From Pegea sp. RAD2-039 (taxonomy: Eukaryota; Chordata; Thaliacea; Salpida; Salpidae): a stretch of 64,000 bases of DNA. Positions 34,162-45,611 of the stretch are shown here, piece by piece. The notes beneath the pieces are model-generated. The model saw nothing but the letters and a program-made list of their open reading frames with translations, did no database searches and was not told the DNA's origin. Position 1 is the stretch's first letter; each line of letters opens with the position of its first letter. Location of the stretch: positions 3,100,001 through 3,164,000 of the forward strand of contig JAQGEQ010000071.1 of the NCBI GenBank assembly GCA_034620365.1. Direction: 5' to 3'. The position numbers and the translations under genes were made by a program.

Positions 34162-34955
34162 TTAAAGAAGGTTCTCAATTCTATGCCAGCAGCTCACAAA
34201 TATATCTGCATTAGTACAACCGTATCCACAACAGAATGAATAAAGATCATCAGGATATCTTCCTTTGAATTGACTAAAATAAATTAATGTTAGTAAGTAT
34301 TGAATCAACTTATTTAATGAACAAAATACAAAATTCTTAAGTAAATTGAAAGCAATATTAACAAAACTGTTACTGAATGTTGAGCTTTTTATAGAACTAC
34401 ATTTGTATGAACTAAAATCTAACTCTTAGCAAAATAGTTAATGTTTCTTACAATGCTCCATAAACCATCACCGGAGGGTCGTTACGATATTGATTTGGGC
34501 GACATATGTCGGTAGAATGAGGACCATAAAGGTGAGTCGCATGTCTACAATGCCAGCCATTAGCTGTTAAAACATTCGAATTTCAAATGAAAATTGTAAT
34601 TGATTAAAGATAAGAGAATAATTTTATTTTTATGATTTCTTCACTTACGGTTGGAGCAGCAATCATTCCCATCATTACGAGGAATTGAATTAGTCCAACT
34701 GGGGAAGTCCTTCTGACAGATTTCCCGGTAGAGGGCATAAAAAGGTTTTCCACATATAGTCCTACCTACATAAGGATGATGACCTCCAGGTAATAGAAAC
34801 TCATCCTCTGGCGATGGCGTTGGAGTTGGCGTTGGTGCCGGGGCAGTAGGTACCATAGTTGTTTCATCGACACACCAGCCTTTGATGGTATGCTGTGGTA
34901 CTATAGCTATCGTAGTAAAAGCTATTAAAAGCACTAAGCTAGTTGTATAAGCCAT
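34162..34955 (-). CDS. Insulin-like prohormone 2 with extra Cys module, 176 aa
   Basis: Three minus-strand exons (34649-34955, 34452-34563, 34162-34273; intron phases 1 and 2, as in gene 1). Residues 1-26 are a signal peptide. A Pro/Thr linker (residues 35-49, TPTPTPSP type) that could carry O-glycans follows. 'LLPGGHHP' precedes the B-chain-like C68-x11-C80 (ICGKPFYALYREIC). The middle module is C99-C100-x7-C108-x14-C123, with C-R and Y-G-P as in gene 1. The A-chain-like part is C154-C155-x3-C159-x8-C168, then W169, ending 'RIENLL'. Exon 3 has no dibasic site before the A-chain, only single basic residues (K143, R145). It shares order, spacing and intron phases with gene 1 but little sequence, so the duplication is old. 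A hormone or growth-factor role is inferred from the family. Confidence 0.85.
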
Positions 34956-34959
34956 TTTT

Positions 34960-36390
34960 AGTTATTTGAAATGTTATTTCCTGTTTACCAGACAAAAGTT
35001 TAAAACTATGCTATGACTTCATCAACTTAAACATAATTTCAGTAATATTCAAAAATACCATAATAGTTTATGGCGAAGTTTCAATGAAACTTCTTAAAAT
35101 TTTTCCAAGAATTAAAATTTAGTTGTAAAATCAAAATAGCTGAAATCAACTTCTTGCAATCATTTTGCTCGTGAAAGTTATAAATAATATTTTGTTAACT
35201 TTTGCATCAACAAAAAATCTCGAAAAGAATTTAAAGTCTGCAAGAATACCGTGTCTTATACAAATTAACTCTTTAGTGATGCTGAGCTAGTTTGAACTTT
35301 TTTTTGGAGTTACGTATATAAAACTTTTTAAATACTATATGAGAAAATTTAAAGAAACAAATATACAATATACTTAAAACATAAAATAGTAAAATTGATA
35401 TTTTCAGGCTTAAACAATAGAAACTACAATAATCTTTGAATAGGATTTTTATTTGATACATGCAAACACAACAGAGAATTTTGTAATTTAAACCTATTTT
35501 ACTTGACATTTATATACTTAATAACATTGGTAGTTCTAGTCTCAAAAAATCTTTCTACTTCTTATAGGATCTTATTTAAATAGAAAGGATAAACTGAAAA
35601 TTATTCACTATGATAAGAGTAACTCTCGTGATGTAAAGATCGGAATAATTACTTTCATGCTGTACTCAAGACTAGACCTCGTTTATATTCTAATGATCAA
35701 TAAAAGCATTGCATATATATCTTACTTATGTTTACAGTATTACAAATATTTACTCAGTCAAATATGTTTAAAATTGAAAAAATATTTATTAAATCTTTTC
35801 ACCATAATAGGTATAGTTACATTTAAATTATTGTGAAGTTATGAAAACAATCCGAATAGTTCAAATTGCAAAAATTATTTCATTCAAAAAATGCTCTACT
35901 CAGCAATTATGAAAGGTCGACATATTAAAAAAAATGAGTCTAATAAATACAATTTTGAGTTAATTAACAAACTATAATAGTTTTACAACAAAATCAGTTT
36001 TAATATTTTGTTGTCTTTAAACTATGAAATCAAAGCTTTTTGAATACTAAATTAATTGATAAGTCAACATAGCTGCTTTTTATTCAAAAATTGTTTTCCA
36101 CGTAAGCTTTGAATTAGAGCTACTAGTATTATTATGTTAGGTTCTTATTGTTTGTTTACATAAGTTTGTTATATAACTATTTTAACAAAAACATTTTTTA
36201 TAAGTTATGCAAGTTATTTGTAGTTTACTTCTGTAGTTTACAAAAAATCTTAATGACTCAAACAATGCATTTGTTTTAGTTTACTTATTTTGATTTATGC
36301 TATGACTGTTTTATTACCAATTACTGGGTTAACTACAAGATATAAAAAGCTTGTATACATATTCTTAGAGGCTTGTCGTTCAAAAAAATT
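34960..36390. other. Intergenic, nothing seen
   Basis: Upstream side of insulin-like gene 2. AT-rich, no coding signal. The open frame at 35273-35509 is low-complexity and not called. Confidence 0.4.
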
Positions 36391-36394
36391 TAAT

Positions 36395-36725
36395 TTGAAA
36401 ATTTAATAACACTCAGTGAACTAACAGCTTTTTAAATAGAGTAACCCCATCTTCTTTTTGACTCTATCACTAGCAAATTCTGTCACATCTTTTAAAATTA
36501 AGTTTAAAAAATATAACTTGAGTAATCTTGTTGACAAGTGATATGTAATGCTGTAATTTTCTTTCTTTTTTTTTCTTTTTGTAATTCTTAACCGTTTTAT
36601 ACCTTTGACTGCGCTGTCTTCCGACTTTATTTTACATTACTTAAGTTAAAATCCGGTATTTGCGAAATTCTTCTTTTATTTTTCTGCAATCCTATTTTGT
36701 ATTTTAAGATCTGTATGATTTTTTA
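36395..36725 (+). mobile_element. LINE 3'-end fragment related to family A
   Basis: It shares 'ACTCAGTG.ACT.A.AGCTTTTTAA' and 'TTATTTTTCTGC...TTTTGT' with the last part of copy 1 (18540-18640). One frame keeps a weak RT C-terminal ending. Short and degraded. Confidence 0.5.
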
Positions 36726-36729
36726 TCTG

Positions 36730-39130
36730 CAGTCATCAAAAATAAATATCATCATAACTTAAATTTTCTTACTTAATTCATTAAAAATAGTTAAATATTA
36801 ACCAAAGCTCTTAGAAGTTTAAATCAATTTTATACTTTCTTTTTTCATCCTTACATGATTAAAAAATTACAAGTTTTAGCAAGAAAATCAGCTAGCACTT
36901 TATAATTTAGTTTCATCGTATATATAACACAAAGATACTTCCCTTATAGTTCAAAATAATGGTTCTCAACCGTAGCAACTTATTTGTCTTAAAATGTACT
37001 TTTTACATTTTGAGAAATTTTGAGAATACCAACCAACAGTAGCTATAACAGAGTATTATGTTTTTTACAGTTATTCTAATAAAGTCCACAGCTGTATGAC
37101 TTCAAGAAAATCTGCCACTTTGTCTAAAAACTGTTTAATGGCTATCTGTAAGATGACTGTTACAAGTTGATCAAACTAACAAACCCCGGGTAAAAATGCT
37201 TTCTTAACGAATGTTGGTGTAGTTGAAAATAATTGATGAGTTTTTCTAAAGTTTGGAAAATCGAATTAATATTTTCAACATCAACTAATTACTTACAAAA
37301 TGACCAAATTACAAAATAATTAATATAAAGGTTTCACAGCTTTGTTATAATCCTCGCAAAGACTTAGTATTAGCCCTATCAGAATGCTAAAGCTTATTTG
37401 TCAAACAACTGCAGTTTGATTTTTGTGTTTGATTTACAAAAAACGTCATTTGACCATAAAACATTTTTACAAAAATAGATAGAATACTTTTAAACTTTAG
37501 ATCAACACTGCAGATTTTGACCAAGATTGATTTAAAACCTTTAAAGTTTGGCTTGAGTCTCATTAAATACTATAGCAACTTACGGAATTTTCAGTAATTT
37601 AGTATTTTTGGCATAAAATAATTAAAGTTTTGCCTGACCCCTAAATTATTGTGTTTGCAAAATTCTATTTATAATAACCTTGATTATGACAATATTTTTA
37701 CACAGCTTATCAAAAACTCTTAAGAGCCTGTGCTTATCTTTTTTCGAACTTTAGTTACAAGGTAAAACATACTAATTTACAGATAAGACTGTAACAAAAA
37801 GTTAATAATAGAGTGTAATAAGCTTCGGTACACTGCATCGTTGGCTTGATATGGACAAACTAAAAGTTTTATCGTCGATTTTGGCAATATCGTCGCCAAC
37901 TTCATATTTAAGTTTAGCTAACTCAGCCGATATTGATTTGCTGATATCGGATAACAGGTTTGAATTAGAATTTGAGGTGGTAGATGATGTGCCAATAGTT
38001 CTACATTTAAGGCAGAACCATTTGAAATGTTAACCATTTGCAGAACCATAGTACTGTAGTAGACTACTATAATACTATAGTAGATTTATGTGTCTGACGC
38101 AGGATTAAGCAAGCTTTATTGATACTTCAGATCTAACTGTATATTGTGCTTATGACCTTGAAAATGGTATAATTGATTTAATCAGAATGTATGCTTCTCT
38201 GAAAAAAATATATTTTGACTTAATAATTATGATAGTTTTCACATATACAGAAGTATATTTGTTAATTAAAATATCTAGAAAATAATTTCACTTAAATATT
38301 TTTTATCTCAGAAACTTTAATTTTAATGCAATAATTTTGTTTTGATGTATTTAAGAACGGTTAAAATTTCTAGAAGCTTCCAACGACTTTATCAGGGTTG
38401 TTTAGTAATTTAGACATTTTCGCACTTAGGTTAAGTTTGTTAACTGACATCTTATTTAAACATTTCCTGATCTTTTTAGCTTTCTTTGTCATAAATGTTA
38501 ATTTAATCGCAATTCAAGTTATAATATTAACTATGCTAATTTTTTAGTTCCCTATATATGAGAGTTATTTGTACCTGTTTTAAAATTCGTTTAAATTTCA
38601 AAGTTTATTTTTTAGTTGAAATTACAAATATTGTTAAATAATAGATTATAGTTTTTATAATTTTCTAAATTACACAAAAATCAACAATTTTTTGAGCTGT
38701 ACACTATGTCAGTAATCGTCAAAACTTTTGCTTCTTATTAAACTTCATTTCTTTATACATTATTAATTTTAACCTTAAGATAATAAATTTATTTTAAAGT
38801 TAATTGTTGTTTTGAATTATTCATTGTTTAATTTTTAGCCATTTGGTTGGTACACAAAATTTTATTAACATTTATTCATGATATCTTTTAATTTTTTGCT
38901 CAAGTTTATTCTAACAATTTAACTTCTTTAAATTTAATTTATAAAAATTATCTTTCAGTTTTATGTTTTTGTATCTTGATTTAAATAAATTTTATTTCAA
39001 GTTCATTAACTCTTACTTATTTCTATTTTTTTTATGTTAATGTCTATAATTAATCTGATTATAGTTTTCTTGAATCAATTATCTGTATTAGGTTATATAA
39101 ATTATAAATATTTTTTTGTTAACTTAAAAT
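36730..39130. other. Intergenic upstream of CCT7
   Basis: AT-rich, no gene called. A 60-codon frame at 37851-38033 has no family features. Near 38048-38090 there is a run of CTA/TAG/ACTATAGTAG words forming imperfect inverted repeats. A TTTTAG acceptor at about 39149 suggests that CCT7 has an upstream leader exon. Confidence 0.4.
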
Positions 39131-39196
39131 GTGTTTATTTTTATTTTAGGTTAATTGAGATTACTAGAGTTTTTTTTTGATAAATCAAAATTCAAA

Positions 39197-42100
39197 ATGG
39201 TGAGTTTTAATTGTTGTATATTTTTTTCATAATTTTTAAACCACTTGATTTATAACTAGTATTTTATATAAGTTGACTAGGGAAATTGTACAATTATTTG
39301 TATATAAATGTGGTTGATTAAAACGAACAGTTCTTGAACTTGTATTTTATATTCTAAAATATTAACAAACTTATTTTCATATTTATGAAATTTGGTCTAT
39401 TTTATAGAATAATATTTAATATGATTTTTTAAAGTAAATAATCTAGTAAGTTAAAAAGTTATTTTTTTATTAAAAATGTTTTTGTTTATTTTTTTGATGT
39501 GTTATGTTTTTAACTTTTAGCAAGCACCCATCATCTTACTAAAAGAAGGAACTGATACTTCCCAAGGCATTCCACAGCTTGTTAGCAATATAAATGCTTG
39601 CCAAGTTATCTCAGAAGCTATAAGAACAACTCTTGGTCCTCTTGGAAGAGATAAACTGATTGTAAATGGCAGAGGTAGTATTCTTATCTTGAGTTTTATC
39701 CAAATTATGTTTTATTTAAGTTTTTTCTTGATAGTTGTTATCTAGTGTTCATACACTTCTGTGCATTTCCACAGATTTTGTCTTAGATAGAAAATTTGTC
39801 TCAAAGTTCAAGAATTTAAAGCTTAATTTGATTAATTATCTTTCACCACTTCTTAGTCATGAATAGCTAACCAAAAAAATCGTATTTTAACAAATTAGTG
39901 ATTGAAGGTGCTCGAGATTACTCGGAAAGGGAACCCAGCTGATAACTAGGATTTCTTCGTTAACCTTTAGCAGCCTTTTTTGATAGTGGGGTACCCACGT
40001 CTCTTAAGATGTTGACTTTTTTGTTAGTGTTGCTCCTGTACCCAAGGAGAAGACAGTGATTGGTGATGGTTTCCCTGAGCCTCAGTCCACATCACTTTTT
40101 GTCTTCTTTTGACTTCTGATAGTTAATGTGCAAGGGGTTTGACTTCAGAGATTGTTGCAAACCCTCCTTCATTAGGCATCTGTACATCTATGGATGCAGT
40201 TATGAATGTATGCTTCTAGCTTAGCGATCTTGAAGTTGAGGCGTTTCTGTAATCCAGCTTTGAAAAGAGATTGTATCAGTTTATCTTTAAATTTTGATTT
40301 TTCTAGGAAAAGCTACAATTTCAAATGATGGTGCAACGATTTTAAAACTATTAGATGTTGTTCACCCTGCTGCCAAAACTCTTGTAGATATTTCCAAGTC
40401 TCAAGATGCTGAGGTTAGTTTTTATATTTTCATCAATTCTTTTATTGTTAGATTCACTTTTACAAAACTATGAATCTTGTACAATGATTGTTCGTGTGAT
40501 TTGAAGAAAAAAACTTGTTTTATTTTCAAGGTTGGAGACGGAACCACAACAGTAACATTACTAGCTGCTGAATTCCTAAAGCAAGCTAAACCATTTGTGG
40601 AAGCCAAAATTCATCCTCAGGTAACATCTCACCAACATCGAAATTGTCCATGATTAAAGACCTTGTTTTTATCAGATTATAATTCGTGCTTATCGTAAAG
40701 CTACTCAACTAGCACTTAAAAGAATCCAAGAACTGCAAGTTGTGACAGCTAAGAAAAACGAAGAGTAAGTTGACAAATATTCAGGCAGTTGATGCCTTTG
40801 GGACCCCACTACGATGGAATCTTTAACAAGAAATTGTTTATTGTAGAGAACAACGAGAACTTCTGTTAAAATGTGCTTCAACTGCTCTCAACTCGAAGCT
40901 GGTTGCAGCGTACAAAGATATATTTTCACCGATGGTAGTGGATGCTGTGATGATGCTAGATGATCTTCTTCCTCTTAAGATGATTGGTATCAAAAAAATC
41001 TCTGGTGGTGCCTTAGAGGTAGCTAATTGGCTGTGATGATAGTTTTTCCTGAATTCCAGTTTTTAAATCTTTTCAATTTTAAGGATTCTAAACTCGTGGC
41101 TGGTGTGGCTTTCAAGAAAACTTTTTCTTATGCTGGCTTTGAAATGCAACCCAAGACTTACAAAAACCCAAAAATCGCTTTACTCAATGTCGAGTTAGAG
41201 TTGAAATCGGAGAAAGAAAATGCCGAAATCCGTGTGAACAACGTTGAGGTTAGAAGAAGACTGAACTTCTAATCAGCTGGATTATAATCTTGTGAACTAT
41301 TCAGGATTATCAAGATGTAGTCGATGCTGAATGGAACATTTTGTACGAAAAGCTTCAAGCTATCCACGAATGTGGTGCACAGGTAGATAGAGCCCAACCA
41401 CCTCAGCTCACTTTCAAAGTCTGATTTTTAGATTGTTCTGAGTAAACTACCAATTGGTGATGTTGCAACTCAGTTCTTTGCTGATCGAGACATGTTTTGC
41501 GCTGGAAGAGTTGCAGAAGGAGACTTGCAACGAACAATGAAGGTTTGTGAGTTTGTGACTAACATCTGATGTTGATGGATTTTCATTTGAACAGGCTTGT
41601 GGAGGGAGCATCCAAACTAGTGTCCAACAACTCACTGATGATATCTTAGGAAGATGTGAATACTTCACTGAAGAGCAAGTAGGAGGAGAGAGGTAGATGT
41701 TGTGATCCAATCAGATATCAGAATTGATTTGTGTCTTTTAGATACAACTTTTTTCAAGGATGTCCCAACGCAAAGACTTGCACAATCTTATTAAGAGGAG
41801 GAGCAGAACAGTTTATGGAAGAGACAGAGAGGTCTCTTCATGATGCAATCATGATTGTTCGAAGAGCAATCAAGGTATGTCTTGCTTGTGTCTCAGCCAC
41901 ATCTGAACACTTGTCAATAGAACGATGCTGTTATTGCCGGAGGTGGCGCTATTGAGATGGAAATCAGTAAATATCTTCGCGAATATTCCAAAACGATCGC
42001 CGGAAAGCAGCAATTACTGATTGCGGCTTTTGCCAAAGCACTTGAAATAATCGCGAGACAACTTTGTGAAAACGCTGGCTTCGATGCCACTAATATTTTG

Positions 42101-42452
42101 AACAAGCTTCGACAAGTCCATTCTAAAGATGACGGCAAATGGTTTGTTGGTTTGATGTTTTGAGTGTTGATTCAAACGTTGATGTTTTGAAGGTTTGGTG
42201 TCGACGTCAACAACGAAGATCTTTGTGATAACTTTGAAGCATGTGTCTGGGAGCCTTCCATTGTCAAGGTTTGTGTCTTTTGCTTCCTCTTCACTTTTTT
42301 ATCAACTTCTTCAATAGATCAACGCTATTACATCCGCTTCTGAAGCTGCTTGTTTAATTCTATCTGTTGATGAAACTATCAAGAACCCTAGATCTGGTCA
42401 AGGAGACCAGCAAATGCCAGGAGCTGGTCGTGGTCGTCGACGACCCATGTAA
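39197..42452 (+). CDS. CCT7: T-complex protein 1 subunit eta (CCT7), 14 exons
   Basis: Exons: 39197-39199 (ATG only), 39521-39674, 40307-40413, 40531-40620, 40676-40764, 40847-41018, 41084-41248, 41305-41382, 41432-41542, 41595-41692, 41742-41874, 41921-42141, 42193-42268, 42318-42452. They give 543 residues, the same length as human CCT7. This is one of eight subunits of the cytosolic TRiC/CCT ring that folds actin, tubulin and other proteins using ATP. Group II chaperonin motifs are present: '[12 protein letters not shown]', '[18 protein letters not shown]', '[16 protein letters not shown]' (nucleotide binding) and '[16 protein letters not shown]', ending in a Gly/Arg-rich tail. The eta-specific start '[20 protein letters not shown]' fixes the subunit. 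Most downstream introns are only about 46-65 bases. AATAAA near 42591. Confidence 0.97.
39900..40270 (-). repeat. GC-richer repeat-like insert in CCT7 intron 2
   Basis: The second CCT7 intron (39675-40306) contains a GC-richer block unlike the AT-rich flanks. On the minus strand it has short open stretches (for example '[20 protein letters not shown]') reminiscent of a decayed LINE ORF, but I cannot place it in a family. Confidence 0.35.
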
Positions 42453-42744
42453 TAGTACCCACGGTTGTTTTGAGGGCTAGGAAATGAGCAGCCGACTTGC
42501 TCGACTGACTACCGCATGAGTCTTTCAATATAGATGTATTAAATTCAGTTAGTTTTTTATTTTAATAGTTTTTCTATTGTGTTTCAACAATAAATTAGCC
42601 ATGGAGAATATTTGAGTTACAAAAATATTTATTTAATTCTTTTTAGTCGAAACTGAAATATGCAAAAGTGAGTTTTTCTAAATAAAAGCTTTTTATGTCG
42701 ACTATCAGATAGTTTTAAAGTATTTCTATAACTAAAAGCAAGTG

Positions 42745-42905
42745 TACCCAAAGTAGATCAGTTAGATTACTGGGCGTAGTCCCGTCAATCCTTCTCTTCC
42801 ACTCTACATCTTTTGTTGTTGGGAGTGAAGTCCTACATGGGCTTCAACTGGATCTCTGCCCTGGCTTACAGTATGGCTTCTTCACGCTATGATACTAGTC
42901 TGACA
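42745..42905 (+). repeat. Long SINE, 3' fragment, copy 3
   Basis: It carries the 3' body blocks of the long SINE (GGGAGTGAAGTCCT.CATGGGC, 'CAACTGGAT', 'CCCTGGC.TACAGTATGGCT') without the tRNA head. It sits about 290 bases beyond the CCT7 stop. Confidence 0.7.
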
Positions 42906-43619
42906 TTTAGTTAAGTTTTACACTTTTATGTTTCTTAAATTACTTAACATCTTGTATTTGAAGTAAGTCGGTGTTACTTGAACTACATAAGAGCAGAAGA
43001 CTAGGATTTGTCAAAGATCAATGTTGTAGTCCAGAAGTTTCTCAAATTAGATTAAGCCAGCTAGCTTCTTAAGTTCTTCATTTAATATCTAAGCCAGCTT
43101 TACTTATATTCTAGATCAATACTTACACTCTACTTGCTGTTTCATAGATACTTTGGTTCAATAATTAAAAAATATTCTCTTGTATCTATAAATTAAGCTT
43201 TGATTGTTTAAAATTGAGTTTTAGTGACAAAATTAAGAAACAGTTCGAATTGATTCATTAGAAGTTCAGCAATTTTTAAACAATTTATAGCAAGTGAATT
43301 TGCAAACACAATCAAGAAGTACTAAATACTCTTAACGAAGAAGAACATAAACTTTTATTTAGTCTTTATCATAAAAAAATTGCTTAAAATCAAATAATTT
43401 ACTTTTTTAAAGAGAACAATTTGAAAAATTTAATAAATTTGAGAAGTTCGTCTTTTGTAAATCAAAAACCACTAAATAGAAGCAATAATCAAATTGAAAG
43501 AATTTATTTCAAGAACATGCAATTTGAGGAGATTGATAAAGAAGTATGGATCCTTAGAATTAAAGGTCTTTATAATAAGGTAGACAAGGTTGATTTTCCA
43601 AAGAATTTGGAAACATAAT

Positions 43620-44430
43620 TGTGCTATTTAAAGTCAGATGATAGAGTAATGCCAAAGTCTAGGACTGAAGATACTCGTTGAATAATAACTCTATTGATGG
43701 AGTATTGGTTCAAGGAATTTACAGCTGGTTTACGAGAAAAAGTTAAAACTTCAGACTTTGTGGGCTGGATTCTGAGCTGCCAATTCGTAGACCAGTTTTC
43801 TACAGTGTGCAGTGCAGTTTTAAGTTTTGAAGGATTGCAAGATAATATCTTGATGTCATCTGCATACACAAACACACTGACATCATCTACTGCTACTAGT
43901 CTTCTGATGAGGTCTTCAATGAAAATTAAAAAGAGAAGGGGACCCAGAACGGAACACCACTAGTAACTTGACTAGGAGTAGATAAAGATCTTTCAACACG
44001 AGTTTGTTAGATTCTACTTAATAAGTAATCTTCAATCCACTTTATAATAAAGCTATTCATTTTTAATTTTTTAAAAACAATAAGGAGCTAGTTGTGTGGG
44101 ACAGAATCAAACGCTTTAACAAAATCGAGATAGATGATGTCAAAAGAAGTATTACTTTCATAATGGACTGTAAGTTGAGTCAATGAAGATCTCTGTTTCA
44201 TAAAGCCATGCTGGACTTCAGATATTAGATGGTGTTCATTAAATAAATGGTCATATGAATAATATGATTTTCAGATACTGAAGTCAGTGAAACTGTAGGG
44301 TTTATGGGTCTGCAGAAAATCATCTCAATTTTCTATCATCTCAGAGACATTTGTGAGAATGCTTATCATTTTTTTATAAATGATTTTGATGGAGTAAACA
44401 GTAGACTGCTTGAAAAGTATTCTATTTAAT
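43620..44430 (-). mobile_element. LINE reverse transcriptase remnant (family B)
   Basis: Read on the minus strand: 'YLDFVKAFDSVPHN' (motif A, near 44135-44095), '..IIKWIEDYLLSR', 'TPSQVTSGVPFWVPFSF' (motif B, SGVPQGSVLGP mutated), 'VFVYADDIKIL' (motif C, catalytic YADD intact, 43835-43880), then 'WSTNWQLRIQPTKSEVLTFS' and '..DFGITLSSDFK'. A CR1/Jockey-like non-LTR element, frameshifted and truncated at both ends. It lies between the convergent CCT7 and transaldolase genes. Confidence 0.82.
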
Positions 44431-44439
44431 TGTTAAAAA

Positions 44440-45605
44440 TTAATACTATAAAGTAACAAGATAAGATTTTCTTAGCGCACAACGATAAGCTTAAACCTCG
44501 CTAAAGCCTGAGTGTAGAAAGACCAGTACTTGTTGAGAGGACTTCATTTATATAAAACTATTATAAAATAATCTGATAATTAGAAGTTATATTTAAGTCA
44601 GTCTTGAACGAGTCTGTTGATTTTTTATTGGTAACATAAAAAATAGTTTCTAGATTAGTAGTGATTTCTGATATAAAATACTATAAAACAGGAAATAGTT
44701 TTTAATCGTTTTAAATTAGTACAAATGGAATTGTTAAATCAAATTAAAGTAATTAAGTTCAAATTGATTTCTTTAAAAAAATATCTAGATAGAATAAATA
44801 GTGATTGGTGTAATTAATACTTTATTTGCATATTTTCTACATCTTTAAAGATATTGAAAAGCACTTTTATTGATTTTAATACAATTAAATCTCAAAATTT
44901 GTCTATAACATTTGTTGATATAAGAAGAAATTGGTCTGATAAAGATTGGAAATGTAACACTACAACAAATCAACAAGATTTTTCATCAACAGAATTCATC
45001 ATCTATTTCATAAGTTCCTAGAAAACAAACATTTTAAAATTTTAGTAAAATTGATAAAAGATATTTATTAGAAAGCAAATATATAGAATTATTCAACTTT
45101 ATCATAATGATAAAACAACAAATTTAATTGCAGCCAACTCAATTCGAAATTTATTTTAATATTTTACAGAAATTAAATGAAAATAAAATTTGATCTCTTT
45201 AAAAAATAGGAAATGAAAACGACTTCATAAAAATTCACAAAAACAAATTATTGAAGGAAATAATTATTTAAATACAAAAACAACAAAAAAGTTTTTTAAA
45301 GATGCAAATAGTTAAAAATACACAAAGCGTGTTAAATACAAACTTTGCTGAACGAAATTTACACAAGAAGTTGGTTAAAAACTAATGGTCGCAGATGGTT
45401 TGCAAAAAAGCAATTAATATTTCCATCTGTTTGTCGCAACTTAAAACTTAAGAAATTTAAAAAGAAGTTTATTGACTTCTAGTTAACTTGAAACATCAAT
45501 CAATTAATTCAACATTTTTGTCAACAAAAACATTAAATTTTCATTTCTATAAACTAACCAAAATCAAAAACTTGATGAAAAAACTGATCAAAGAGAACGA
45601 GGAAG
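44440..45605. other. Intergenic, nothing called
   Basis: AT-rich. A few short Lys/Asn-rich open frames on the plus strand (for example 45488-45673) look like composition artefacts. Confidence 0.4.
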
Positions 45606-45611
45606 GAATTG

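Noticed and set aside
37851-38033. 60-codon frame starting MDKLKVL
   Set aside because: No signal peptide, no domain and no splice continuation; could be a small gene, but nothing supports it beyond an ATG and an open frame.
43421-43618. 65-codon frame next to the LINE remnant
   Set aside because: Lys/Asn-rich translation without family similarity; opposite strand to the LINE.
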